Shown: positions 1 to 9,570 of the stretch, in pieces
Layout: each line of letters begins with the position of its first letter
Position numbering within the stretch: the stretch's first letter is position 1
Assembly (NCBI RefSeq): GCF_002797895.1
Contig: NZ_PGES01000001.1
Span: 2,108,001 to 2,172,000 of the forward strand
Length of the DNA stretch: 64,000 nt
Direction of reading: 5' to 3'
DNA from: Janthinobacterium sp. 67
GTDB taxonomy: Bacteria; Pseudomonadota; Gammaproteobacteria; Burkholderiales; Burkholderiaceae_D
Program-made: the position numbers and the translations under genes
Notes under the pieces: model-generated
What the model saw: the letters and a program-made list of their open reading frames with translations, nothing else
What the model was told of the DNA's origin: nothing
Database searches by the model: none

Positions 1-1721
1 TCCAGGAAGGCGCCCGTGCGGCCATTGATGTACAGGATGTCGCCATCCTGGTTCAGCAGCGCGGCGGCAGGCGAATATTTCTGGAGCAATAATTGCTCGA
101 CATGGGATTGTATCTTTCCAGTCATGCTGACTTCTCTCGTGTCGCTAGGTGTAGGGGGGGATGCCAACGATACCTTGGTGGGGAAATACGTGGGCAAACG
201 CTGGCGCGCCAGGTTGTCGAGGCGGCGGTACAGCCGGGTCGACGTGGTCAGCGGCGAAAACAGGTCGGAAAAATGGCCGGGCGTGTCAGCGCTGCCCAGC
301 AGCAAGATTCCGTCGCGGTTCAGGGCGTAATGAAACAAGGGTATCAAACGCTGCTGCAACTTGGCATTGAGGTAAATCAACAGGTTGCGGCAGCACAGGA
401 TGTCGAGCTTGGTGAACGGCGGATCCGAAATGATGTTTTGCTGGGCAAAAATGATCGTGTTGCGTATCTCTTTCTTCACGTGGTAGCCGTTCTTGTCATT
501 GACAAAGAAACGTTCGAGCCGTTCGGCGGACACGTCGCTGACGATGCTGTGAGGAAAGCGGCCCTGGCGCGCGCGGTCGATCGCGTCGGCCGACAGGTCG
601 GTGGCAAAAATCTGCAAGCTGTATTTCGACGGCGGATTGATGCTGGCCACCACTTCATGGAAGACCATGGCCAGCGAATACGCTTCCTCGCCCGTGGAGC
701 AGGCGGGCACCCAGGCCTTGAAGGCGCGCCCGTCCGGATGGGCCGCCAGCAATTGCGGCAAGGCCACCATCTTCAGGTATTCCCACACCTTGGGGTCGCG
801 GAAAAAGCTCGTCACGCCGATCAGCAACTCCTTGAACAGCAAGTCGATTTCGGCGGGATTGGCGCGCAAGTACGGCACGTATTCTTCCATCGACGTCATT
901 TGATACAAGCTCATGCGTCGTTCGATGCGCCGCAGCACCGTGTTGATCTTGTAATCGGTAAAGCTGTTGCCCGTGTGCTCGGACAGCAAGGCAACAATTT
1001 CCTGCAGGGAATTGCGCCCGTTCGGCTCATGCCCTGGCAAGCTGAGAAAGCTGCTGCGGAACAGATAGGTGATGATCTTGTCCGGCATCTTGTCGGGAAA
1101 ATCGACCAGGTCCACCACTTCGGCGGCTATCGCGCTTTGCGGCATCATGTCGAACTTGGCCGTATCGGGATGCTGGGCCAGGGTCAGGCCGCCGGCCTGC
1201 TTGATCGCCTGCAAGCCACGCGTGCCGTCGCTGCCCATGCCGGAAAAAACCACGCCGACGGCCAATTCACCCATGTCGCTTGCCAGGCTCTCGAAGAAGG
1301 TATTGATGGGCAAGCGGTGGCCGCGCAGCTGCACCGGCTCGCTGAGCACGAAACGCCCCTTGGACAGGCCCAGGTCGGCATTCGACGGTATCACATAGAT
1401 ATGATTGGGCCGCAACTCCGCCTGGTGCGTGATTTCCGTGACGGGAATGCTGGTGGCGCGTTGCAGCAGTTCCGGCAGCATGGCCTTTTGCGTGGGATCG
1501 AGATGCTGGATCACCACGTAGGCAATCCCGCTTTCCTGCGGCACGTTGGCCAGGAAAGCGACGATGGGATCGAGCCCGCCGGCGGAAGCGCCGATGGCCA
1601 CCACCGGGAAAACGATGGCGGCCACTTCGGGAACGGAAGCATTGCTGTGTTTACTGCGTGTCATCGTCGGCAAGAATGCAGCCACGGCCAAAGCGTCAGG
1701 CTGGAATTGATAATCTTGCAT
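1..1721 (-). CDS. CheB-CheR-PAS chemotaxis-type hybrid protein (3' end outside window)
   Basis: Reading leftwards from an ATG at 1721, the frame stays open to the window edge, so about 573 N-terminal residues are visible. The first part is a CheB methylesterase domain: GASAGG around residue 46 carries the catalytic Ser, VIQHLDP the His near 73, and GMGSDGT the Asp loop. A CheR methyltransferase follows, with LRRIERRM and PACSTGEEAYSLAMVF (SAM site), then NLLIYLN. A PAS-like segment (LLNQDGDILYINGRTG) begins at the edge. No receiver domain precedes CheB. Such hybrids usually continue into more PAS domains and sometimes a histidine kinase. No chemotaxis genes are adjacent, so it probably serves a chemosensory-like pathway rather than flagellar control directly. 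A second in-frame ATG at 1664 is possible. Confidence 0.88.
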   Translation of the reverse strand, partial: MQDYQFQPDALAVAAFLPTMTRSKHSNASVPEVAAIVFPVVAIGASAGGLDPIVAFLANVPQESGIAYVVIQHLDPTQKAMLPELLQRATSIPVTEITHQAELRPNHIYVIPSNADLGLSKGRFVLSEPVQLRGHRLPINTFFESLASDMGELAVGVVFSGMGSDGTRGLQAIKQAGGLTLAQHPDTAKFDMMPQSAIAAEVVDLVDFPDKMPDKIITYLFRSSFLSLPGHEPNGRNSLQEIVALLSEHTGNSFTDYKINTVLRRIERRMSLYQMTSMEEYVPYLRANPAEIDLLFKELLIGVTSFFRDPKVWEYLKMVALPQLLAAHPDGRAFKAWVPACSTGEEAYSLAMVFHEVVASINPPSKYSLQIFATDLSADAIDRARQGRFPHSIVSDVSAERLERFFVNDKNGYHVKKEIRNTIIFAQQNIISDPPFTKLDILCCRNLLIYLNAKLQQRLIPLFHYALNRDGILLLGSADTPGHFSDLFSPLTTSTRLYRRLDNLARQRLPTYFPTKVSLASPPTPSDTREVSMTGKIQSHVEQLLLQKYSPAAALLNQDGDILYINGRTGAFL

Positions 1722-1790
1722 TCTAGCACTCAAGATGCGCGGTAAAACGCGAATTTGGCGCAGGGCTTTTACCGTACGCCGTGCCGCCCC

Positions 1791-3221
1791 TTACTGCGCC
1801 TGCGGCACGTGCCAGCCGCCGCCCAGCGACTGGATCAGGGCCACAGCCGTCGTCTGGCGATCCGCCTGCGCCTGCACCAGCGAACGGCGCGCCGACAGGG
1901 CCGTCACTTGCGCCGTCACCACGTCCGTGTAGCCGACCTGGCCCGCGTTGTAGCGGTTCAGCATCTGCTGCTCGACCTGGTCCGCGGCGGACGACGCCTG
2001 CTGGCGCAAGGCCAGCTGCTCGGCCAGCGCGCGCGTGGCCGACAACTGATCTTCCACGGCGCCAAAGGCGGCCAGCACCGTCTGGCGGTAGCGCGCCACA
2101 GCCGCCTCGTGCCCCGCCTTGGCCGCGTCCACGCTGGCCGTCGTGGCGCCCGCGTTGAACAGGGTTTGCGCGGCCGACACGCCCAAGGACCACAGGCTTG
2201 ACGAAGCATTGAACAGGTCGCCCACACGGCTGGCGCCGGAACCGTAGGACCCCGTCAGATTCAGGCTCGGATAATACGCCGAGCGGGCGATGCCGATCTG
2301 CTCGTTGGCCACGGCCACCCGGCGCTCGGCAGCCGCGATGTCGGGACGGCGCTGCAGCAGGGTCGATGGCACGCCCAGCGGCACGTCCGGCACGGTCAGG
2401 GTCCATGGCGCCACGGCCAGGCTGAAGTCGGATGGGGCCTTGCCCAGCAGGATGGCGATCGCGTGTTCGAGCTGGGCCCGCGCACGCGTCTGGCTCGACA
2501 AATCGATCTGCGCATTGGCCAGCTGCGTCTGCGCCTGCAGCAGGTCGGACTTGGCGGCGATGCCCGAGTTGAAGCGGTTGCTGGTGATCTCGAGCACGCG
2601 CTTGTAGCCGTCGATGGTGGCATTGAGCAACGCGATCTGCGCATCGCTCTGGCGCAGCGAAAAATAATTGGTGGCCAGCTCGCCCTGCGCCGACAGGCGC
2701 GCCGCGGCCAGGTCGGCTGCGCTGGCCGCCGCACTCGCGTCGGCGCCCGTCACGCCCGCGCGCAGCTTGCCCCACACATCCGGCTCCCAGGAAGCGCCGA
2801 TGGCGGCCTTGAAGTTGTTGTTCGTCTGCTGCTCGCCCCCGCCGCCGGAGCGGGCGCCGCTGCCCGTCAGGTTCACGCTGGGGAACAGCGAGGCGCGCTG
2901 TTCGCGCACCAGCGCGCGCGCCTGCTCGTAGGAGGCGATGGCGGCGGCCACGTTCTGGTTCGATATGTCGATGCCCTCGGCCAGCTGGTTCAGCTGCGCG
3001 TCGCCGAACAGGGTCCACCAGGGACCCCGTTCGAGGGTGTCGGCCGGCACGGCAGGCTGCCAGCCGGCCGCCTCCTTGAACGTTTGCGGCGCGGCGGCCG
3101 TCGGCGTTTCATACGTGGGGCTGACGGCGCAGCCGGCCAGCAGCAGGAAAGCGGTAGCGGCGGCCAGTGCCGGCAAGTGGCGTGCGGGGACGGCGGATGG
3201 AATAGGTTTGACTTGCTTCAT
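1791..3221 (-). CDS. RND efflux outer-membrane lipoprotein, NodT/OprM family
   Basis: This 476-residue protein is the TolC-like outer-membrane channel of the tripartite pump encoded with it. A lipoprotein signal peptide ends in the lipobox LLAGC with the acylated Cys at residue 31. Two repeated coiled-coil OEP domains follow (for example QRRPDIAAAERRVAVANEQIG and its N-terminal counterpart DISNQNVAAAIASYEQAR). The length is normal for OprM/NodT proteins. The ATG overlaps the stop of the upstream mdtC-like gene in an ATGA, indicating translational coupling. It is the last gene of a four-cistron efflux operon, in the order seen in Pseudomonas muxABC-opmB. Substrate cannot be read from sequence. 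Confidence 0.93.
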   Translation of the reverse strand: MKQVKPIPSAVPARHLPALAAATAFLLLAGCAVSPTYETPTAAAPQTFKEAAGWQPAVPADTLERGPWWTLFGDAQLNQLAEGIDISNQNVAAAIASYEQARALVREQRASLFPSVNLTGSGARSGGGGEQQTNNNFKAAIGASWEPDVWGKLRAGVTGADASAAASAADLAAARLSAQGELATNYFSLRQSDAQIALLNATIDGYKRVLEITSNRFNSGIAAKSDLLQAQTQLANAQIDLSSQTRARAQLEHAIAILLGKAPSDFSLAVAPWTLTVPDVPLGVPSTLLQRRPDIAAAERRVAVANEQIGIARSAYYPSLNLTGSYGSGASRVGDLFNASSSLWSLGVSAAQTLFNAGATTASVDAAKAGHEAAVARYRQTVLAAFGAVEDQLSATRALAEQLALRQQASSAADQVEQQMLNRYNAGQVGYTDVVTAQVTALSARRSLVQAQADRQTTAVALIQSLGGGWHVPQAQ

Positions 3222-6200
3222 GATTGTGTGCTCGGGTTATCTGGCCCAGGAATGCGGCTCAATTGCTGCTCGTCGGCGCTGCGCGTGCGCAGCTTGTCGA
3301 GCAGGATGTAGACCACCGGGGTGGTCAGCAATGTGAGTAACTGGCTGGCAATCAGGCCGCCGATGATGGCGACCCCCAAGGGCTGGCGTAGCTCCGACCC
3401 CTCGCCGAAACCGATCGCCAGCGGCAAGGCGCCAAGCGCCGCCGCGAGGGTGGTCATCAGAATGGGGCGGAAACGCAGCAAACATGCCTCGCGCACCGCC
3501 TCCACCGCACTCAAGCCGCGCGAACGCTCGGCCTCCAGCGCGAAGTCGATGATCAATATAGCATTTTTCTTGACGATACCGATCAACAGGAACACGCCGA
3601 TCAGGGCGATGATGGAAAACTCCATGCGGAACAGCAGCAAGGCCAGCACGGCGCCCACCCCTGCCGACGGCAAGGTCGACAGCACGGTGACGGGGTGGAT
3701 CAGGCTTTCGTACAGGATGCCCAGCACGATGTAAATCACCACGATGGCCGCCAGGATCAGCAGCGGCTGCTCCTTGTTGCTGTCCTGCGCGCTCTTGGCC
3801 GAACCCTGGAAGCTGCCGCGCACGTTGACGGGCATGCCGATTTCCGACTCCGCCTGGGCCACGGCGGCCTGCCCGTCGCTGAGCGGATAGCCGTCGGCCA
3901 GGTTGAACGACACGGTGGTGGCCAGTTCGCCGCCCTGGTGGTTGATCGACGTGGCCGTCGAGCTTTCCGCAAAGCTGCTGAACGAGGACAGCGGCACCAT
4001 GTGCGCCAGGGTGGTCGACAGGGCCGAGCCGCTGGACGGGTCGCGCGCGGCCGTCGTGTTCGACGGCGCCGTGCTGGTGGTGGCCGCTGCCGTCGTACCG
4101 GTGGCGGCGACGGCCGCCGCATTCGACGCCGGCACGTACACGGAACGCAGCGCTTCCGGGCTTTGCGCATAGCCGGGCGCCACTTCCATGATCACGTGGT
4201 ACTGGTTCAGCTCATCGTAGATGGTCGCCACCTGGCGCTGGCCGAAGCTGTTGTACAGCGCATTGTCGATGTCGCGCACCTGCACGCCCAGCTGCGTGGC
4301 GCGGTCCTTGTCGATGGAAACAAACGTTTCCACGCCGTTTTCCGCCTGGTCCGTGTCGACGTCGATCAGGGCTGGCTGCAGCTTCATCTGGTCGGCCAGT
4401 TTCGCCGCCCATTTTTTCAGGTCCGCCTGGTTGTCGCTGATCAGGGTGTACTGGTAGGTCGAATTGCTCGAGCGCCCGCCCATGCGCAAATCCTGCACGG
4501 GGTTGAGGAACAGCGAAATGCCCGTCACCTTGGCCAGCTGCGGACGCAGGCGGGCGATCACGGCCTGGCCCTTGTCCGTGCGCTGCGACGCCGGTTTCAG
4601 GTCGATGAACATGAAACCGCCCCCTGCCCGTCCGCCGCCCGTAAACCCGACGACGGTGGCGACGGCCGGATCGTCCTTGATGATGTCGACCAGCTGGCGC
4701 AATTTCCCCTGCATGGCCTGGAACGAGATGCTCTGGTCGGCGCGCATGCCGCCATTGATCTGGCCCGTGTCCTGCTGCGGGAAAAAGCCCTTGGGCGCGG
4801 CCGCGAACAGATACACGTTCAAGCCGACGACGAACACGAGGATGGTCATGACCAGCGCGGCGCTCGACAGGGCCCAGTCCAGGCAATGCTCGTAGACTGT
4901 CAGCATGCGCTCGAAACCCCGTTCGAACCAGCGCGCGACTCTGCCTGGCGGCTTGTGCTGCTGCCCGCTTTTCAGCAGCCAGGCGCACATCATCGGCGTG
5001 GTGGTCAGCGAAATGACGAGCGAAATCATCACGGCCGCCGACAAGGTCACGGCGAATTCGCGGAACAAGCGCCCCACCTGCCCGCCCATGAACAGCAGCG
5101 GGATGAAGACGGCCACCAAGGACAGGCTGATCGACAGCACGGTAAAACCCACTTCGCGCGCGCCCAGCAGGGCTGCCTTGAAGCGGTCCATGCCCGCCTC
5201 GATGTGGCGCTGCGTGTTTTCCAGCACCACGATGGCGTCGTCGACGACGAAGCCCGTGGCCACCGTCAGCGCCATCAGCGACAGGTTGTTCAGGGAAAAA
5301 CCCAGCATGTACATCACGCCAAAGGTCCCAAGCAGCGAGACGATGGTGGCCACGGCCGGGATGATGGTGGCGCGCACGCTGCGCAGGAAGGCGCTGACCA
5401 CCAACACGACGAGCACGATGGACAGGATCAGGGTGAACTCGATTTCATGCAAGGACGAGCGGATGGAATTGGTGCTGTCGGAGGCCACCTGCAGCTTGAT
5501 GTCGCCCGGCAGCTGCGCCTGCAGTTGCGGCAGCAGCGCACGCACGCCGTCGACCGTGGCGATGACGTTGGCGCCCGGCTGGCGCGTGATCAGCACGATG
5601 ACGGCCGGGTCGCCATTGAACAGGCCCAGGGTATTGTTGTTCTCCACCCCGTCCTGCACTTCGGCCACGTCGTCGAGGCGGATGGCGGCGCCGTCGCGCC
5701 AGGCCACGACCAGGCTGCGGTAGTCGGCGGCGCTGCGCCCGCCCGAAGCCGTCGCCGCGCCCGAATAGATCTGCAGGCTGCGCTCGTCGCCGGAAATGGC
5801 GCCCTTGGGCCGATTGGCGTTGCTGGCCTGGATGGCCGCGCGCACGTCTTCCATCGATACGCTGTAGTGATTGAGCTGGTAGGGCAGCAGTTCCACGCGC
5901 ACGGCCGGCAGCGAGCCGCCGCCCAGTTCCACGTCGCCCACGCCCTTCACTTGCGCCACCTTCTGCTGCACCAGGTTCGACACGGCGTCGTAGATCTGGC
6001 CCGGCGTGCGCGTTTTCGACGTCAGCGCCAGGATGATCACGGGTGCATCGGACGGATTGGCCTTGCGGTAGGTCGGGTTGCTGCGCAAGGTGGCCGGCAA
6101 GTCCACGCGTGCGGCGGCAATCGCGGCCTGCACTTCGCGCGCGGCCGAATCGATCTTGCGGTTCAAGTCGAACTGCAGGTTGATGCGCGCCGAGCCCGTG

Positions 6201-6454
6201 CCCGACGACGACGTCATCTCGTTCACGCCCGAGATCACGCCCAGGCGCCGTTCCAGCGGCGTGGCCACCGACGTGGCCATGGTCGCGGGGCTGGCGCCGG
6301 GCAGGCTGGCGCTAACGGAAATGGTCGGATAATCGACCTGCGGCAGCGGCGAGACGGGCAGCACGAAGAAGGCGCCGATCCCCGCCAGCGCGATGCCGAT
6401 GGTCAGCAGCACGGTGGCGATGGGACGCTTGACGAACGGTTCGGACAGGTTCAC
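3218..6454 (-). CDS. mdtC: RND multidrug efflux permease, MdtC/MuxC type
   Basis: This 1078-residue inner-membrane proton-driven exporter begins with the HAE1-RND signature (FVKRPIATVLLTIGIALAG, LPQVDYPTI) and has the two periplasmic porter halves, the 12-TM layout and the TM4 motif GFVVDDAIVVLENTQR. It pairs with the MdtB-type permease upstream; in MdtABC/MuxABC the two form a heterotrimer. The start is a GTG overlapping the mdtB stop by 4 bp (GTGA). Unusually, an Ala/Thr/Ser-rich low-complexity stretch of about 40 residues lies at residues 770-810, in the second periplasmic half, where E. coli MdtC has none that I recall. Family assignment is firm; substrates are unknown. Confidence 0.94.
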   Translation of the reverse strand: MNLSEPFVKRPIATVLLTIGIALAGIGAFFVLPVSPLPQVDYPTISVSASLPGASPATMATSVATPLERRLGVISGVNEMTSSSGTGSARINLQFDLNRKIDSAAREVQAAIAAARVDLPATLRSNPTYRKANPSDAPVIILALTSKTRTPGQIYDAVSNLVQQKVAQVKGVGDVELGGGSLPAVRVELLPYQLNHYSVSMEDVRAAIQASNANRPKGAISGDERSLQIYSGAATASGGRSAADYRSLVVAWRDGAAIRLDDVAEVQDGVENNNTLGLFNGDPAVIVLITRQPGANVIATVDGVRALLPQLQAQLPGDIKLQVASDSTNSIRSSLHEIEFTLILSIVLVVLVVSAFLRSVRATIIPAVATIVSLLGTFGVMYMLGFSLNNLSLMALTVATGFVVDDAIVVLENTQRHIEAGMDRFKAALLGAREVGFTVLSISLSLVAVFIPLLFMGGQVGRLFREFAVTLSAAVMISLVISLTTTPMMCAWLLKSGQQHKPPGRVARWFERGFERMLTVYEHCLDWALSSAALVMTILVFVVGLNVYLFAAAPKGFFPQQDTGQINGGMRADQSISFQAMQGKLRQLVDIIKDDPAVATVVGFTGGGRAGGGFMFIDLKPASQRTDKGQAVIARLRPQLAKVTGISLFLNPVQDLRMGGRSSNSTYQYTLISDNQADLKKWAAKLADQMKLQPALIDVDTDQAENGVETFVSIDKDRATQLGVQVRDIDNALYNSFGQRQVATIYDELNQYHVIMEVAPGYAQSPEALRSVYVPASNAAAVAATGTTAAATTSTAPSNTTAARDPSSGSALSTTLAHMVPLSSFSSFAESSTATSINHQGGELATTVSFNLADGYPLSDGQAAVAQAESEIGMPVNVRGSFQGSAKSAQDSNKEQPLLILAAIVVIYIVLGILYESLIHPVTVLSTLPSAGVGAVLALLLFRMEFSIIALIGVFLLIGIVKKNAILIIDFALEAERSRGLSAVEAVREACLLRFRPILMTTLAAALGALPLAIGFGEGSELRQPLGVAIIGGLIASQLLTLLTTPVVYILLDKLRTRSADEQQLSRIPGPDNPSTQS

Positions 6455-9400
6455 GCGGCGCTCCCCGCGTTATCGGCCGGCTTGTCCAGGTTCACCCCGG
6501 GTGTCTTGCGCGCGAAGCGCTGGCCCAGGCGGTCGAAGCCCAGGTAGATGACGGGCGTGGTAAACAGGGTCAGCACCTGGCTGACGATCAAGCCACCGAA
6601 GATGGCCAGGCCCAGCGGACGGCGCAACTCGGCGCCCTCGCCCCAGCCCAACATCAGCGGCACGGCCGCGAACAGGGCCGCCAGGGTCGTCATCAGGATG
6701 GGACGGAAGCGCAGCAGCGCCGCCTGGTGAATGGCTTCCTGCGGGCTTTTTCCTTCATCGCGTTCGGCTTCGATGGCGAAGTCGATCATCATGATGGCGT
6801 TCTTCTTCACGATGCCAATTAAAAGGATGATGCCGATGATGCCGATCACGCCCAGATCCTGCCCCGAGATCATCAGCGCCAGCAAGGCGCCCACGCCGGC
6901 CGACGGCAGGGTCGACAGGATCGTCAGCGGGTGGATATAGCTTTCGTACAGCACGCCCAGCACGATGTAGACGCAGACGACGGCGGCGAGAATGAGCCAC
7001 AGCTGGTTCGACAGCGAGTTTTCATACGCGCCGGCCGCACCGAGGAAGGTCAATGTCACCGATGGCGGCAAGGCGATATCCTTGGCGGCCTGGCGGATGG
7101 CGTCGACGGCGCTGCCCAGCGCCACGCCCTGCGTCGTGTCAAAGCCGAGGGTCGTGGCCGGGTATTGCGCCACGTGCGTGATTTGCAGCGGCGCCTGTTT
7201 TTCGCTGACGCTGGCAAAGGCGGACAGCGGCGTCGACTTGCCGGAACCCGTGCGCACTTGCAGGTCCGACAGGTCGGACGGCGTCGTGACGATGCCCGGT
7301 TGTGCTTCCAGAATCACGCGGTACTGGTTGGTTTCCGTGAAAATCGTCGAAATGATGCGCTGGCCGAAGGCATTGTAGAGCGCGTCGTCGACGGTGGCCG
7401 TGGTGACGGACATGCGCGCGGCGCTGTCGCGGTCGATCGCCACGGTGACGGCGGCGCCCGTGGCGCCCGCGTCCGTGACGACGTTGCGCAACTGCGATTT
7501 CTCGCGCATGCGCGCGGCCAGCTTGCCTGCCCACTCGGTGACGGTGGCCGTGTCCGCCCCTTCGAGCGAGACGCGGTACTGGGTCGGGCCCGATTCCGCA
7601 TCGATGGTCAGATCCTGCGTCGGCTGCAGGTACAGGGTCACGCCGGCCACCTTGGCCACGCGGTCGCGCAGGCGCTCCATGATCTCGTCCTGGCTGCCGC
7701 TGCGCGAGCGCTTCAGGTTGATCAGCATGCTGCCCGTGTGCAGCATCGTGTTGTTGGCCGCATCCACGCCGACGAGGGAACTCAGGGTATCGACAGCGGG
7801 GTCTTCCAGCAGAGCGCTGGCGGCGGCCTGCTGCAAGGTGGCCATGCGTTCGTACGAGACGGCTTGCGAGGTTTCGATGCGCGCCTGCAGCTGGCCCGTG
7901 TCCTGCGTGGGGAACAGGCCCTTTGGAATGGTGATGTACAACACCACCGTCAGCAGCAAGGTGGCCAGGGCCACCAGCAGGGTCAGTCCCTGGCGTTTCA
8001 GCACCCACACGAGCGCATGGTCGTACTGCACGATCACACGGTCGAGGAAAGCCTGGATGCGCTGGCCCGTGGCGCTGATCTTTTCATCGGCGTGGCTTTT
8101 CAGCCAGCGCGCCGACATCATCGGCACCAGGGTCAGCGAGACCACGGCGGAAATCAGGATCGTGATGGCCAGGGTCATGGCAAATTCGCGGAACAGGCGG
8201 CCCACCACGTCGCCCATGAACAGCAGGGGAATCAGCACGGCGATCAATGACACCGTCAGCGAGATGATGGTAAAGCCGATCTGCGACGCGCCCTTCAGGG
8301 CGGCGGCCATCGGCGTTTCGCCCTCCTCGATGTAGCGGGCGATGTTTTCGATCATGACGATGGCGTCATCGACGACAAAGCCCGTGGCGATCGTCAGGGC
8401 CATCAAGGACAGGTTGTTCAGGCTGTAGCCGAGCAAATACATGACGCCGCAGGCGCCGATCAGCGAGATCGGCACGGACAGGCTGGCGATCACCGTGGCG
8501 CGCAGGCTGTGCAAAAAGGCGAAGATCACCAGCACCACCAGCAGCACGGACAGCAGCAGTTCCATTTCCACGTGCTCGACCGAGGCGCGGATGCCCGTCG
8601 TGCGGTCGCTCAGCACGTCGAGCTTCATGGCCGCCGGCAGGCTGGCCTGCAGGTCCGGCAGCAGGGCCTTGATGGCGTCGACCGTCTTGATGACGTTGGC
8701 GCCGGGCTGGCGCTGCACGTTCAGGATGATGGCCGGCTGCTTGCCCGACCAGGCGCCCAGGCGTGTGTTTTCCGCGCTGTCGACGACGTTCGCCACGTCG
8801 GACAGGCGCACAGGCGCGCCATTTTTATAGGTGATGATCAGGCGCTTGTAGTCTTCCGCCGTCACCAGCTGGTCGTTGGCGTTGATGGTGAACGAGCGCG
8901 TGGGACCGTCGAAACTGCCCTTGGCGCTGTTGACGTTGGCCGCCGCGATGGCCGTGCGCAGGCTGTCGAGACCCAGGCCGTACGACGCCAGCAATTTGGT
9001 GTCGCCCTGGATGCGCACAGCCGGGCGCTGGCCGCCCGACAGCGAGACGAGGCCCACGCCGTTGACCTGGCTGATCTTGAGCGCCAGGCGCGTGTTGACG
9101 ATGTTCTGCACCTGCGTCAGCGGCATCGTGTCCGACGTGATCGCCAGGGTCAGCACGGGCGCGTCGGCCGGGTTGATCTTCGCGTACACGGGCGGCGCCG
9201 GCAAGTCGGTCGGCAGCAGGGAGCCGCCCGCGTTGATGGCCGCCTGCACTTCCTGCTCGGCCACGTCGAGGGTCTGGCCCAAGGTGAATTGCAGGGTGAT
9301 GATGGAGACGCCGGCCGCGCTGGTGGAACTCATGCGCTGCAAGCCCGACATCTGCCCGAACTGGCGCTCCAGTGGCGCCGTCACGGTCTGCCCCATCACT

Positions 9401-9570
9401 TCGGGGCTGGCGCCCGGGTACAGGGTCTGCACCTGGATGGTGGGGAAGTCCACCTGCGGCAAGGCGGCCAGCGGCAGGAACTTGAAGCCGACCAGCCCCG
9501 CCAGCACGATGGCCAGCATCAGCAGCGCCGTGGCGACGGGGCGCTTGATGAATGGCGTCGATGGACTCAT
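6451..9570 (-). CDS. mdtB: RND multidrug efflux permease, MdtB/MuxB type
   Basis: This 1039-residue HAE1-RND permease opens with PFIKRPVATALLMLAIVLAG and LAALPQVDFPTIQV, typical of the MdtB member of the MdtBC heteromeric pair. It carries the TM4 motif GFVVDDAIVMIENIAR with the adjacent Asp residues used in proton relay. Both porter halves and a normal C-terminus (FDRLGQRFARK) are present. The ATG lies in an ATGA overlap with mdtA, and its stop overlaps mdtC, so mdtA-mdtB-mdtC-outer-membrane factor are translated as one coupled unit. Nothing is truncated. Confidence 0.94.
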   Translation of the reverse strand: MSPSTPFIKRPVATALLMLAIVLAGLVGFKFLPLAALPQVDFPTIQVQTLYPGASPEVMGQTVTAPLERQFGQMSGLQRMSSTSAAGVSIITLQFTLGQTLDVAEQEVQAAINAGGSLLPTDLPAPPVYAKINPADAPVLTLAITSDTMPLTQVQNIVNTRLALKISQVNGVGLVSLSGGQRPAVRIQGDTKLLASYGLGLDSLRTAIAAANVNSAKGSFDGPTRSFTINANDQLVTAEDYKRLIITYKNGAPVRLSDVANVVDSAENTRLGAWSGKQPAIILNVQRQPGANVIKTVDAIKALLPDLQASLPAAMKLDVLSDRTTGIRASVEHVEMELLLSVLLVVLVIFAFLHSLRATVIASLSVPISLIGACGVMYLLGYSLNNLSLMALTIATGFVVDDAIVMIENIARYIEEGETPMAAALKGASQIGFTIISLTVSLIAVLIPLLFMGDVVGRLFREFAMTLAITILISAVVSLTLVPMMSARWLKSHADEKISATGQRIQAFLDRVIVQYDHALVWVLKRQGLTLLVALATLLLTVVLYITIPKGLFPTQDTGQLQARIETSQAVSYERMATLQQAAASALLEDPAVDTLSSLVGVDAANNTMLHTGSMLINLKRSRSGSQDEIMERLRDRVAKVAGVTLYLQPTQDLTIDAESGPTQYRVSLEGADTATVTEWAGKLAARMREKSQLRNVVTDAGATGAAVTVAIDRDSAARMSVTTATVDDALYNAFGQRIISTIFTETNQYRVILEAQPGIVTTPSDLSDLQVRTGSGKSTPLSAFASVSEKQAPLQITHVAQYPATTLGFDTTQGVALGSAVDAIRQAAKDIALPPSVTLTFLGAAGAYENSLSNQLWLILAAVVCVYIVLGVLYESYIHPLTILSTLPSAGVGALLALMISGQDLGVIGIIGIILLIGIVKKNAIMMIDFAIEAERDEGKSPQEAIHQAALLRFRPILMTTLAALFAAVPLMLGWGEGAELRRPLGLAIFGGLIVSQVLTLFTTPVIYLGFDRLGQRFARKTPGVNLDKPADNAGSAA

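Noticed and set aside
93..1745. 550-codon plus-strand frame
   Set aside because: Antisense to the CheB-CheR hybrid, whose catalytic motifs are all present on the minus strand.
3695..6547. 950-codon open frame on the plus strand across the MdtC-like gene
   Set aside because: It is antisense to a clear RND permease, rich in His, Arg, Gln and Gly with no domain, and results from GC-rich codon bias.
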